Shown here: piece after piece, positions 16,768 to 25,224 of the stretch
Numbering within the stretch: the first letter of the stretch is position 1
Layout: every line of letters starts with the position of its first letter
NCBI GenBank assembly: GCA_900770215.1
Contig: CAAGJW010000055.1
Location: forward strand, 1 to 50,526
Direction: 5' to 3'
Length of the DNA: 50,526 nucleotides
DNA from: Bacteroidales bacterium
GTDB taxonomy: Bacteria; Bacteroidota; Bacteroidia; Bacteroidales; Muribaculaceae
Position numbers and translations under genes: made by a program
The notes under the pieces: generated by a model
The model's input: only the letters and a program-made list of their open reading frames with translations
The model's database searches: none
What the model was told of the DNA's origin: nothing

Positions 16768-19700
16768 ATGACAATTTCAAAGAAATTTCTCTTGACGCTT
16801 GTGGCGCTGTTCACAGTCACTGCTGTGGCCAGTGCCAAGCGCCAGCCGGCGATTTTCAACAAGGTCGACAAGCGGGCGATGAATGCCTGGGTCAACAAGC
16901 AGTTCAACGCCATGACCCCCGACGAGCGCATCACGCAGCTCTTTGTCATGGCTGTAGACCCTCGCAACAATGTTGCCAGCGAGAATGTGAAAAAACTGGT
17001 GAGTGAGTATCATGTGGGCGGCCTAATCTTCAACGAGAGCGATATCGTGTCGCAGGCCAAGATCACCAACTATGCCCAGTCACTGGCCAAGGTGCCGCTG
17101 CTCATCACCCTGGATGCTGAGTGGGGCCCCTCGATGCGCCTTGAGGATGCGCCCAAGTTTCCCCGCAATCTTTATCTGGGTGCAATAAGCGACGATGCCA
17201 TGTTCTACAACTATGGCCGTGAGGTGGCCCGCGAGCTCAAGCGCCTGGGCGTGAACGTTGACTTTGCCCCGGTGCTCGACGTTATCGACCGTCCAGGCAC
17301 AGTGGTGGGCTCCCGTTCCTATGGCTCCGACCCCGAGTTGGTGTCGCGTCACGGTATTGCCTTTGCCCGCGGCCTTGAGGATGGCGGCATCCTCTCGGTG
17401 GGCAAGCATTTCCCTGGCCACGGCTCAACAACGGCCGACTCCCACAAGACTTTGCCAACTGTTGACAAATCGCTTCGAGAGCTCGAACTCTATGATTTTG
17501 TCCCGTTCAAACGCTATATCGATGCAGGCCTGGGCGGCATGCTCACAGGCCATCTCTATATTCCGGCTATAAGCAAGGAACGCCGGCCTGGCACCATGTC
17601 GCCACGCTATGTGACCGACTTGCTTCAGAAGAAAATGGGCTTCGACGGTCTCATCTTTACCGACGCCCTTGGCATGGAAGGGGCCAAGGCCGTTGAGGGC
17701 AGTGTGTGTGTGGGCGCCCTGCTTGCCGGCAACGACGTGCTGCTCATGCCCGACGAGGTGCCTGGCCAGCTTGCTGCCATCAAGGCTGCGATAGCAAGCG
17801 GCAAGCTCAAGCAGAAGCTCATCGACGATCGCTGCAAGAAGATGTTGCGCTTCAAGTATGCACTGGGCTTGTACAACCAGCCTAAGATCGATATTGAAAA
17901 CATTGTAGCCGACGTCAACGACCCTTGTGCTGCAGTGTTGAAGCGCCAGCTTGCTGCAGCCTGCATCACTGTGGTGCGTGATGCACAGGGCATCCTGCCT
18001 GTCAAAGGCTTGCAAAACCGTCGCATTGCTGTGGTCACGATGGGCAACGAGAACGACTTGCAGTCGATGTTCCAGCGTCGTTGTGCCAATTATGCCCAGT
18101 GCACACCCTTCGACTTCAACCTTGGTGGCGATATCAAGGCCCTTACTGCCCAGGTCAAGTCATCGGGCTCCAATGTGCTTATTATCTCGGTGGCCAGTAG
18201 CGACTATGTTGCCGCGGCACGGTATCTTGCCAGTCATTTTGCCGACAATCTACACAAGGTGATTGTTGCTGTCATGAGCGATCCCCAGCGTCTTGACGAG
18301 GTGGGGGCCTTGCTCGACGACAGCTATGTGAATGCTGCCGTGCTGGCCTACGACAACACTACGGTGAGCGAGGACTACCTGGCGCAGACCATCTTTGGCG
18401 GCAATGCCGCCCGCGGAGTGCTCCCCGTCGATGTGAAGACTGGCAAGCCTGATGGCGGGCTCAAGGCTGGCACCGGTGTCAAGTATGATGCTTGCCGCCT
18501 GGGTTATACTATTCCTGCCGAGGTGGGCTTCAAGCCCGGTCTCACGGCCCTTGTCGACTCGGTGTGCCGCTACGGCGTGCAGCAGCATGCTTTCTCGGGC
18601 TGTGAGGTTGTGGTGGCCCGCCATGGCAAAATCGTGTTTAACCGTGCCTATGGTGAGATTGACTACGACAGTGGCATCCCCGTCACCGAGAACACCCTTT
18701 TTGGCCTGGCTTCGGTGTCAAAGGCCACAGGCACATTGAGCGCGGTGATGAAATGCTACGATGAGGGTAAGTTCCAACTCGACGACAAGGTGAGCACCGT
18801 CATTCCAGGCATGCGCAACACCGACGAGAAGGACATCACCTTCCGCGAGATGCTCTATCACGAGTCGGGCCTGCCGCCCGAGTTGAGCATGTGGTACATG
18901 ATGTTTGACCCGAAGACCTATACTGGGCCTCTCTTCACGTCGACCCCCAACCAGTACAACACCATCAAGTTTATGAACAATGCCTATGGCAACAAGTTTG
19001 CCAAGTTGCGCACCGACATTCTCTCGACGGTCAAGACCGACAAGTTCAACTGGCCCATTGCCGCAGGCTTGTGGGGTGGCCAGGTGACCTACGACTCAAT
19101 CATGAACCGCATCTATCATCAGCAGTTGCATGAGAAGCGATATGTGTACAGCGACCTGAACTTTGCCCTGCTGGGCAATGCTGTGCAGAACATGTCGGGC
19201 CTGCCGCTCAACTATTTTGTAGAAAACAATTTCTTTGCACCGCTGGGTGCCTATCACACCCTGTATCGCCCGTTGAGCAGGTTCTCAGGCTCGCAGATTG
19301 CCTATACCGAGTATGACCCCTTCCTGCGTCACCAGCACGTTCACGGCTATGTGCACGACGAGCTGGCCGCCTTCTCGGGTGGAGTGCAGGGCAACGCCGG
19401 CCTCTTCTCCAATGCCAATGACCTGTGCAAGCTCTTGCAGATGTGGCTCAACGGTGGCACCTATGGCGGGCAGCGCTTCTTGAAGGCTTCTACCGTCGAG
19501 ACTTTCACGACCGAGAAGAGCACCAAGTCGCATCGTGGCTTGGGATTTGACAAGCCTCAGCCCGACAACTTGCGGGCTTCGAGTACCTGCGACGAGGCTC
19601 CGGTCGAGGTTTACGGCCACACGGGCTTCACGGGCACATGCTTCTGGGTCGACCCCAAGAACGACATGATCTACATCTTCTTGAGCAACCGCGTGAACCC

Positions 19701-19782
19701 CACACGCAACAATCCTGCATTCTCACGGGTGAGTGCACGCACTCACATCCAGTCGATTCTCTACAAGTCGATTGTGAAATAG
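16768..19782 (+). CDS. GH3 beta-N-acetylglucosaminidase fused to a class C beta-lactamase-type serine hydrolase
   Basis: A 1004-residue protein with a signal peptide (residues 1-23). Residues about 35-570 are a NagZ-like GH3 region with KHFPGHG (213-219) and the nucleophile Asp299 in FTDALGM. Residues about 590-1000 are a penicillin-binding/beta-lactamase fold: SxxK at Ser649-Lys652 (SVSK), a YSD motif, and HTG at 951-953 in place of KTG. The GH3 half should release N-acetylglucosamine from peptidoglycan or other glycans; the second half could act as a peptidase or esterase on muropeptides. The fusion is known in Bacteroidetes. Located in the periplasm, downstream of a nucleotidase. Confidence 0.93.
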   Translation: MTISKKFLLTLVALFTVTAVASAKRQPAIFNKVDKRAMNAWVNKQFNAMTPDERITQLFVMAVDPRNNVASENVKKLVSEYHVGGLIFNESDIVSQAKITNYAQSLAKVPLLITLDAEWGPSMRLEDAPKFPRNLYLGAISDDAMFYNYGREVARELKRLGVNVDFAPVLDVIDRPGTVVGSRSYGSDPELVSRHGIAFARGLEDGGILSVGKHFPGHGSTTADSHKTLPTVDKSLRELELYDFVPFKRYIDAGLGGMLTGHLYIPAISKERRPGTMSPRYVTDLLQKKMGFDGLIFTDALGMEGAKAVEGSVCVGALLAGNDVLLMPDEVPGQLAAIKAAIASGKLKQKLIDDRCKKMLRFKYALGLYNQPKIDIENIVADVNDPCAAVLKRQLAAACITVVRDAQGILPVKGLQNRRIAVVTMGNENDLQSMFQRRCANYAQCTPFDFNLGGDIKALTAQVKSSGSNVLIISVASSDYVAAARYLASHFADNLHKVIVAVMSDPQRLDEVGALLDDSYVNAAVLAYDNTTVSEDYLAQTIFGGNAARGVLPVDVKTGKPDGGLKAGTGVKYDACRLGYTIPAEVGFKPGLTALVDSVCRYGVQQHAFSGCEVVVARHGKIVFNRAYGEIDYDSGIPVTENTLFGLASVSKATGTLSAVMKCYDEGKFQLDDKVSTVIPGMRNTDEKDITFREMLYHESGLPPELSMWYMMFDPKTYTGPLFTSTPNQYNTIKFMNNAYGNKFAKLRTDILSTVKTDKFNWPIAAGLWGGQVTYDSIMNRIYHQQLHEKRYVYSDLNFALLGNAVQNMSGLPLNYFVENNFFAPLGAYHTLYRPLSRFSGSQIAYTEYDPFLRHQHVHGYVHDELAAFSGGVQGNAGLFSNANDLCKLLQMWLNGGTYGGQRFLKASTVETFTTEKSTKSHRGLGFDKPQPDNLRASSTCDEAPVEVYGHTGFTGTCFWVDPKNDMIYIFLSNRVNPTRNNPAFSRVSARTHIQSILYKSIVK

Positions 19783-19823
19783 AGGGTGGAGTAGATGGTG
19801 CACACACTACCATAATCAATACA

Positions 19824-19866
19824 GCGACGGCTGGAACAGAATCGTGTGTCCCAGCCGTCGCTTTTA
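19824..19866 (+). terminator. terminator of the GH3 fusion gene
   Basis: GCGACGGCTGG at 19824-19834 pairs with CCAGCCGTCGC at 19851-19861, followed by TTTTATT. It lies between convergent genes. Confidence 0.85.
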
Positions 19867-19908
19867 TTAGTTGTTGCAATGTGACCTATTTCTTAGAGGA
19901 GTGCACCC

Positions 19909-20892
19909 TCACTTCATGAGCTCTTCAACCTTGGCCTTGAGGGCCTCGCCTTGGAGCCCGCGCGACACCACCTTGCCCTGCGGGTCGAAGATGATGATGT
20001 GCGGTATCCCGTTGATGCCATAGAGGTCGGTGGGCTCGGTGAGCTTGTGGGTGCCAATGATGACGGGCCACGGGATCTGCATGGCTGCGACGGCCTTGTG
20101 CGTGTCGGCCGGCTTGTCCCACACGGCCACGCCCAGGAAGTTCATGCCCTTGCCGTTGTACTGGTTGTAGTATTGCTTGATTTTGGGTATCTCCCGGCGG
20201 CAGGGGCCGCACCAGCTTGCCCAGAAGTCGACCAGCGTGTAGGTGCCTTTACCCACATAGTCGCTCAGCTTGTAGTCTTTGCCGTCCTCGCCCTTCACAA
20301 TGAAGTCGGTATACATCTTGCCTTCGGCTGTTGCGTTGGCCGCTTTTGCATTGTCGATGGCTTTCTTGAAGCGGGTCATGCTCTTGTAGCTTGCCGGCGC
20401 CGTTGCCATGGCCGAGTCGAGCTGCTCAAGTGAGAAGCCTTTTTCCATGATATAGTTGTAGAAAGCCCAGGGCCCAATGCCATTGTCGCGGTTCTCCTCG
20501 TAGAGGTGATGGCAGGCTTCCACATATTGCTCTTCGGTCTCGATGTTCTTGGTCGCCTCGTCCCAGCCATTCAGCTTGCCATTGAGTGCGGTACCGGTTG
20601 CAATGCCGTTTTGCCAGTCGATGACAATATTTCCTGCTTCCACAATGAGGCCGCACTTGCGGCCGCCTGCCGAGACGCGGGCAAAATAGGAGTTGTCGAC
20701 TGTGCCTGTGAATATTGCTCTCCGGCCTTTCACAATGGCCGAGTCGACATCGATGCCGGTGTCGTAGTTCGTAACATAGACCCTCTGCCCGTTGAGCGAA
20801 GCATCGGCAAAGTTCACAGTAATCTTATAGTTGCCAGCCACAGCGCTTAGCGCTGCGAGCATGACCGATAGCGTGGTTGCAATTGTCTTCAT
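19909..20892 (-). CDS. secreted DUF4369/TlpA-type thioredoxin
   Basis: A 327-residue protein with a signal peptide (MKTIATTLSVMLAALSAVAG), an N-terminal DUF4369 beta domain (residues about 20-115), a helical middle part and a C-terminal AhpC/TSA-type thioredoxin domain with WCGPCRRE and NGIPHIIIF. Proteins of this build act as periplasmic thiol-disulfide oxidoreductases. I chose the ATG at 20892 because the signal peptide begins there; an upstream in-frame ATG at 20943 lies above the -7 box (20922-20929) and cannot be transcribed from it. Monocistronic. Confidence 0.93.
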   Translation of the reverse strand: MKTIATTLSVMLAALSAVAGNYKITVNFADASLNGQRVYVTNYDTGIDVDSAIVKGRRAIFTGTVDNSYFARVSAGGRKCGLIVEAGNIVIDWQNGIATGTALNGKLNGWDEATKNIETEEQYVEACHHLYEENRDNGIGPWAFYNYIMEKGFSLEQLDSAMATAPASYKSMTRFKKAIDNAKAANATAEGKMYTDFIVKGEDGKDYKLSDYVGKGTYTLVDFWASWCGPCRREIPKIKQYYNQYNGKGMNFLGVAVWDKPADTHKAVAAMQIPWPVIIGTHKLTEPTDLYGINGIPHIIIFDPQGKVVSRGLQGEALKAKVEELMK

Positions 20893-20921
20893 TTGTTTGT
20901 CCTGTTTAGTAAGTTGTGGCG

Positions 20922-20929
20922 CAAAAGTA
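20922..20929 (-). promoter_or_regulatory. -7 box of the DUF4369 thioredoxin gene
   Basis: Reads TACTTTTG on the minus strand, about 30 bases before the ATG at 20892; it decides the start choice. Confidence 0.6.
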
Positions 20930-21093
20930 AGCATTTTTTCCATTACTATTGTTGCATTTCGTGCTTGACAGGCTTGTTTTTTTCAGGTGTGCACCTCTAC
21001 GGTACTCGCGTGAAAGAAAAAATGCCTACAGTTTAGTTTTTTTTGCTGTATAATAATTGGAATTGTCAATTTTTTTGTCAATATTTGTGACAG

Positions 21094-21101
21094 TAAATTT
21101 G
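21094..21101 (+). promoter_or_regulatory. -7 box of the ADP-ribosylglycohydrolase gene
   Basis: TAAATTTG with a TTG at 21075-21077 upstream. Predicted leader is only about 10 bases. Confidence 0.6.
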
Positions 21102-21114
21102 CATTCGTTAGATT

Positions 21115-22056
21115 ATGGATTCAAAAGAAGTGAAAAACCGGTTTATGGCCACGATCTATGGCCAAGCCATAGGCGATGCCCTGGGTGTGGGCACCGAGTT
21201 CATGAGTAAGGAAGAAGTCCAGCGGGCATATCCCGACGGGCTCACTCGCTACGACCAAATCAAAGGCTACCACTCGTCGAAGATTGCCAAAGGCGATTGG
21301 AGCGACGACACCGACATGATGCTGTGTATTGCCAAAGCCATCATTGAGGATGGCGGTCAGGTCAACGAGACGACGATAGCCCGCAAGTTTCTCGATTGGG
21401 CCGACAGCCCACGGGCCCACGACATAGGCAACCTCACCTCGCGCATCGTCTACAGCAATGGTTTCCTCGACCATCCTTCGACTATTGCTCGCGAGACTTG
21501 GGAAGAAGGAGGCCGTGTCAACGCCCCCAATGGCGGCTTGATGCGCACCGCTGTGATAGGTCTCCTCAAGGACAACGTGAAGGCCAATGCTGAGACGGCC
21601 TGCCGCGTGACCCACTACGACCCGCGCTGTGTGGGTTCATGCGTGATCACGAGCGAGATCATCAACAATCTTGTGTGGCAAGGCAAGGCTTTGAGCAAGG
21701 ACGACATCATTTCTATTGCCCGAAAATATGACAAGCGCATTGTCGACTATGTGAAACTGGCCACTCATCTCGACATTGCCGACCTGCAGCTGGGTGTGCT
21801 GGGCGGCAGTGGCTACACGCTCAAGTGCCTCTCGGTGGTGCTGTGGTGCTATTTCCATGTTGAGTATTTCGACCGTGGGCTCATTGAAGTGGTCAACGAG
21901 GGCGGCGATGCCGACACCAATGCCGCTCCGGCCTGTGCTGTGATGGGGGCAAAGTTCGGCCTGGAAGGCATACCCGAATATTACATTCAAAACTTGCTGA
22001 ACAAAGACAAATTTGATAAAACAGCCGAAGCTCTGTGGCAGGTGGTGAACAAGTGA
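21115..22056 (+). CDS. ADP-ribosylglycohydrolase family protein
   Basis: A 313-residue all-alpha protein of the DraG/ARH family, which removes ADP-ribose from proteins or small molecules using two magnesium ions. The motifs are present: GDALGVGTEF near the N-terminus, the metal-binding WSDDTDMM, and the second acidic site GGDADTNAA near the C-terminus. It is cytosolic, with no signal peptide. No partner ADP-ribosyltransferase gene lies next to it, so it is probably a general housekeeping or nucleotide-metabolism enzyme. Confidence 0.92.
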   Translation: MDSKEVKNRFMATIYGQAIGDALGVGTEFMSKEEVQRAYPDGLTRYDQIKGYHSSKIAKGDWSDDTDMMLCIAKAIIEDGGQVNETTIARKFLDWADSPRAHDIGNLTSRIVYSNGFLDHPSTIARETWEEGGRVNAPNGGLMRTAVIGLLKDNVKANAETACRVTHYDPRCVGSCVITSEIINNLVWQGKALSKDDIISIARKYDKRIVDYVKLATHLDIADLQLGVLGGSGYTLKCLSVVLWCYFHVEYFDRGLIEVVNEGGDADTNAAPACAVMGAKFGLEGIPEYYIQNLLNKDKFDKTAEALWQVVNK

Positions 22057-22131
22057 CATGGTCTTTGTGCACCTGTGCTGAAGAATCATGACACGCCCAT
22101 GTTTCACATGGCATGGGTATATAATTGAAAC

Positions 22132-22170
22132 AAAAAAGGAATGGCCCTGTGCACTGCGACGGGTCATTCC
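22132..22170 (-). terminator. terminator of purT, probably bidirectional
   Basis: Stem GGAATGGCCC (22138-22147) with GGGTCATTCC (22161-22170). On the minus strand it is followed by six T; the plus strand has a weaker T-rich flank, so it may also serve the convergent gene. Confidence 0.8.
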
Positions 22171-22196
22171 TTTGTATTTGTAGTGGTTGCGCTCGT

Positions 22197-23390
22197 CTAT
22201 CGCCGTGGCAGCACCTTGATGTGGAGTTTGGAATAGGCACGGTCGCACTTCTTCTTGGCCTGCTCAACGTCGTCGGCGGTGGCCAGGATCACACCCATGC
22301 GGCGATGCCCCGAGATTTCAGGCTTGCCGAAGATGCGTATCTGCACGCCAGGTTCCTCCAGCGCTTTGTCGACATCGTCGATTTCTACTCGATTGGTGTC
22401 GCCCTCTACGACGATGGCTTTGCTTGCCGACGGGCCGTAGAACTTGATTTCGGGCACCGGCAGCCCCATCAGCGCACGCGCATGCAAGGCAAACTCGCTC
22501 ATGTCTTGCGAAATCATGGTGACCATGCCGGTGTCGTGCGGGCGTGGCGATACCTCGCTGAAGATGACGTCTTCGCCCTTTACAAACATCTCTACACCGA
22601 ATATTCCATAGCCGCCCAAGGCGTCGGTCACTTTGCGGGCGATCTCATGCGCTTTCTCCAGCGCAGTGTCGCTCATGCGTTGTGGCTGCCACGAGTAGCG
22701 GTAGTCACCATCGACCTGGATGTGTCCCACTGGCTCGCAAAACTGGGTGCCTGCCACGTTGCGCACTGTGAGCATGGTGATCTCGTAGTCGAAGTCGACA
22801 AATCCCTCCACAATCACGCGACCGGCCCCTGTGCGACCGCCTTCTTGCGAAATGTGCCATGCCTTGTCGATATCGGCCGCGCTCTTGATTGTGCTCTGGC
22901 CATGGCCCGATGAGCTCATGATGGGCTTCACCACGCAAGGAATGCCTATCGTTTTCACTGCCTCGCGAAATTCTTCCTCGGTCGAAGCAAACTCGTAGGG
23001 CGACGTTTTCACGCCCAGCTTTTCGGCAGCCAGGCGGCGTATGCCCTCACGGTTCATGGTGAGTAAGGCGGCATAGGCTGTGGGCGTGACGTTGTAGCCT
23101 TCTTTTTCCAGCTCTACAAGCGTGGGGGTTGCGATAGCCTCGACCTCGGGGATGATGTGGTCGGGCTTTTCTTCTTCGATCACTTGGCGCAGCGCTTTGC
23201 CGTCGAGCATGTTGAGCACGTGGCTTTTTTCGGCCACATGCATGGCCGGCGCTCCGGCATAGCGGTCGCAGGCCACTACTTCCACGCCCAGGCGCTGTAG
23301 CTCGATACACACTTCTTTACCCAGCTCGCCGCTGCCAAGTAGCAACGCTTTGGTACCTATTTCGGTCCCGATGGTTCCAATTTTTGTCAT
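22197..23390 (-). CDS. purT: formate-dependent phosphoribosylglycinamide formyltransferase
   Basis: A 397-residue ATP-grasp enzyme, the usual length for PurT. It formylates GAR using formate and ATP in the third step of purine synthesis. Evidence: LLGSGELGKEV at the N-terminus, PEVEAIATPTLVELE, PCVVKPIMSSSGHGQS in the ATP-grasp domain, EMFVKGEDVIFSEVSPRPHDTGMVT with the metal ligands, and FGKPEISGHRRMGV near the end. Cytosolic. It has its own promoter, and the terminator directly follows. Confidence 0.96.
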   Translation of the reverse strand: MTKIGTIGTEIGTKALLLGSGELGKEVCIELQRLGVEVVACDRYAGAPAMHVAEKSHVLNMLDGKALRQVIEEEKPDHIIPEVEAIATPTLVELEKEGYNVTPTAYAALLTMNREGIRRLAAEKLGVKTSPYEFASTEEEFREAVKTIGIPCVVKPIMSSSGHGQSTIKSAADIDKAWHISQEGGRTGAGRVIVEGFVDFDYEITMLTVRNVAGTQFCEPVGHIQVDGDYRYSWQPQRMSDTALEKAHEIARKVTDALGGYGIFGVEMFVKGEDVIFSEVSPRPHDTGMVTMISQDMSEFALHARALMGLPVPEIKFYGPSASKAIVVEGDTNRVEIDDVDKALEEPGVQIRIFGKPEISGHRRMGVILATADDVEQAKKKCDRAYSKLHIKVLPRR

Positions 23391-23421
23391 TGTTGATGAT
23401 AGTTAACGCTTTTAGTGGTTA

Positions 23422-23452
23422 CAAAGTTACATTTTGTCGTTGTAAATGGCAA
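23422..23452 (-). promoter_or_regulatory. promoter of purT
   Basis: On the minus strand TTG (23452-23450), 20 bases, then TAACTTTG (23429-23422). Confidence 0.65.
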
Positions 23453-23483
23453 TGATCACTCATCATAATTTGCCCTCTTGCGT

Positions 23484-23514
23484 TTTGATAACTCGGCAAT
23501 AATGAGTAAATTTG
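23484..23514 (+). promoter_or_regulatory. promoter of the 280-aa secreted protein gene
   Basis: TTTG at 23484-23487, exactly 19 bases, then TAAATTTG at 23507-23514; a textbook Bacteroidetes promoter. Confidence 0.8.
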
Positions 23515-23542
23515 CAGTCAATTAGGAGGTTATCATTTTGTA

Positions 23543-24385
23543 ATGAGAAAATTATTCATTTTTGTGTCGGTCATGGCTTTGATGGCTACCCCTTGCCGTG
23601 TCGCGGGGCAGTCGAGTGGCATGGCTGCCAGTGCCGACAACGTTGACGACGGCATGGACGAATGGTTGCGCATGCCCGTGAGGCGCCTGCATCCTGAGCG
23701 CCCTGCAGCTGGGCAGCGCTCCAAGAAGAACGATAAAGACAAGCAAAAGCATAAGCCCAATGGCTATCGATATGTAACGCACAAGTCGGCCGAGCAGAGG
23801 GCGGCCGATGCCCGCGAGAAGGCCCATCTCGACTCGCTGCTGGCAATTGACTACACGCTGCCCGACTACTCGAGCCTCTATCCCTCGCGCTTGACCTGGA
23901 AAGACGAGCCGGTGAAGGAATCGCGCGAGCAACTGCTCTCAGCGTTCAACAGCAGCGAGCTGCACGGCGAGACGCGATATGTGCCCAAGGATGTGACAAT
24001 GGACAATGACACCAATGCCCTGTTTTTCTATTTTGATGTGAAAAACAAGCGGCCTCAGCCGTTGCGATTGCGGGCGCAGTATTATGCCGACGATCCCCTG
24101 GGAATCGAGAAGCTGAAATTTGTGATCGATGGCTTCGACTATTATTTCACTCCGAGTGCTGTGAAAACGGGTTCCGACGGCTATGACCGATACTGGGAAA
24201 ATTTCGACAACAGTCTTTCAAGCCGCGACAAGGATCTCGTTTATGCCTTGGCCCATTGCTCGTGGGCACGTGTGACTTATATAGGCGACCGTGGCTTCAA
24301 TCACGTGAAAATTCTCTCTAAGGAGCAAATCAAGGATTTCTACAACACCTTGCAGCTATATCGCGCCATGGGCGGCTCGTTATGA
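23543..24385 (+). CDS. hypothetical secreted protein
   Basis: A 280-residue protein with a signal peptide (MRKLFIFVSVMALMATPCRVAG). A basic, Lys/Gln-rich linker (residues about 60-80) precedes a globular part with PLRLRAQYYADDPLGIEKLKFVIDGFDYYF and ARVTYIGDRGFNHVKILS, which looks like a beta domain. I do not recognise a family with certainty; similar exported proteins with a conserved duplicated strand pattern are frequent in Bacteroidales. It has its own promoter with a 25-base leader. Host-like composition. Confidence 0.75.
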   Translation: MRKLFIFVSVMALMATPCRVAGQSSGMAASADNVDDGMDEWLRMPVRRLHPERPAAGQRSKKNDKDKQKHKPNGYRYVTHKSAEQRAADAREKAHLDSLLAIDYTLPDYSSLYPSRLTWKDEPVKESREQLLSAFNSSELHGETRYVPKDVTMDNDTNALFFYFDVKNKRPQPLRLRAQYYADDPLGIEKLKFVIDGFDYYFTPSAVKTGSDGYDRYWENFDNSLSSRDKDLVYALAHCSWARVTYIGDRGFNHVKILSKEQIKDFYNTLQLYRAMGGSL

Positions 24386-24489
24386 CTCGTCGCAGTGTGT
24401 TCTCTTCTTCATCTGGTTGAGGGGAACCGTGTTCTGCACAGGGCTTGTCCTAACGAAATAATTAACTGATTTTTCCAGTTTCCAAGAAA

Positions 24490-24528
24490 TAAAAAAGGGC
24501 AGTAGGCCATTGTGGCTTGCTGCCCTTT
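24490..24528 (-). terminator. terminator of the winged-helix gene
   Basis: AAAGGGCAG (24494-24502) pairs with CTGCCCTTT (24520-24528), followed on the minus strand by TTTTTTATT. The flanking T-rich tract on the plus strand is weak. Confidence 0.8.
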
Positions 24529-24584
24529 GTAAGCTTTAACAACAAAATTTACTTGATGTTTTCTTTTAGATTGTTGATTGTGAG

Positions 24585-24788
24585 TTAAACAAGAGTTACA
24601 TCAACATCCTTCTCTGCCTCGTTCACATTCACTTTGCCTTCACGGGCAAGCCAGCCGATTGCTGCGTAAACTTCTTTTTCTTTAAGCTTGGTGGCCTTCT
24701 TAAGACCCTTTACGTCAAGCGTGCCCTTGGCAGCATCCAATGCTTTCCACACGGCACCGGCCCAAAGTCCAATAGTTTCTACGTTCAT
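24585..24788 (-). CDS. small winged helix-turn-helix protein (PF10771-type)
   Basis: A 67-residue protein comprising one winged-helix domain: IGLWAGAVWKALDAAKGTLDVKGLKKATKLKEKEVYAAIGWLAREGKV then a short wing. This single-domain family is common and highly conserved in Bacteroidetes; DNA binding is inferred from the fold and no target is established. It has an independent promoter with good spacing (24836-24867) and its own terminator, suggesting abundant separate expression. Confidence 0.9.
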   Translation of the reverse strand: MNVETIGLWAGAVWKALDAAKGTLDVKGLKKATKLKEKEVYAAIGWLAREGKVNVNEAEKDVDVTLV

Positions 24789-24835
24789 AATACTAATTAA
24801 TTAATTTATAAAACACTTTGTTTCTTTAAACGTGG

Positions 24836-24867
24836 CAAAGTTAGACTAAATGGCATCAAAAAGCAAA
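24836..24867 (-). promoter_or_regulatory. promoter of the winged-helix gene
   Basis: On the minus strand TTTG (24867-24864), 20 bases, then TAACTTTG (24843-24836). Leader about 45 bases. Confidence 0.75.
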
Positions 24868-24996
24868 CTTTTTTGTAAAAATTCTATGAAAAGACGCGGC
24901 TATGAAGCAAAAATGTGCGTTAAAAAATATTAAATTAAAATTTGTAATCTATTGATAATGAGTTATATATAAGAAGCGAAAAATTTTCATTCTCAA

Positions 24997-25068
24997 TTTC
25001 TCGCGCGCGCACGCGCGCACGCGAGAAAATACTCTTTCTTTCTTGCGCGCGCGAGAGCGCGCAAGAAA
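24997..25068. repeat. two adjacent hairpins of alternating CG
   Basis: First: TTTCTCGCG (24997-25005) pairs with CGCGAGAAA (25020-25028), with a GC-alternating centre. Second: TTTCTTGCGCGC (25039-25050) pairs perfectly over 12 bases with GCGCGCAAGAAA (25057-25068), loop GCGAGA. The tracts are alternating purine-pyrimidine and could adopt cruciform or Z-DNA. They lie in the 436-base gap between the winged-helix gene and rsgA, which otherwise holds only the two promoters. Confidence 0.7.
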
Positions 25069-25211
25069 TCGCTACAACGCTTATTCTAGGGCATGTTTTT
25101 TTGCTGCAGTGAAAAATGTTTACTTGAGATTGTGCACTTGCTACAAGTGCCGCGATTTAAGCAGCCCTGAAAAATGCAGCACCCGAGTGCCTGTATCCAT
25201 TTTCTTTTTTG

Positions 25212-25219
25212 TACCTTTG
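25212..25219 (+). promoter_or_regulatory. -7 box abutting the rsgA GTG start
   Basis: TACCTTTG ends 5 bases before the GTG at 25225, so +1 falls at about the start codon; the mRNA is probably leaderless. Confidence 0.65.
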
Positions 25220-25224
25220 CCCGC

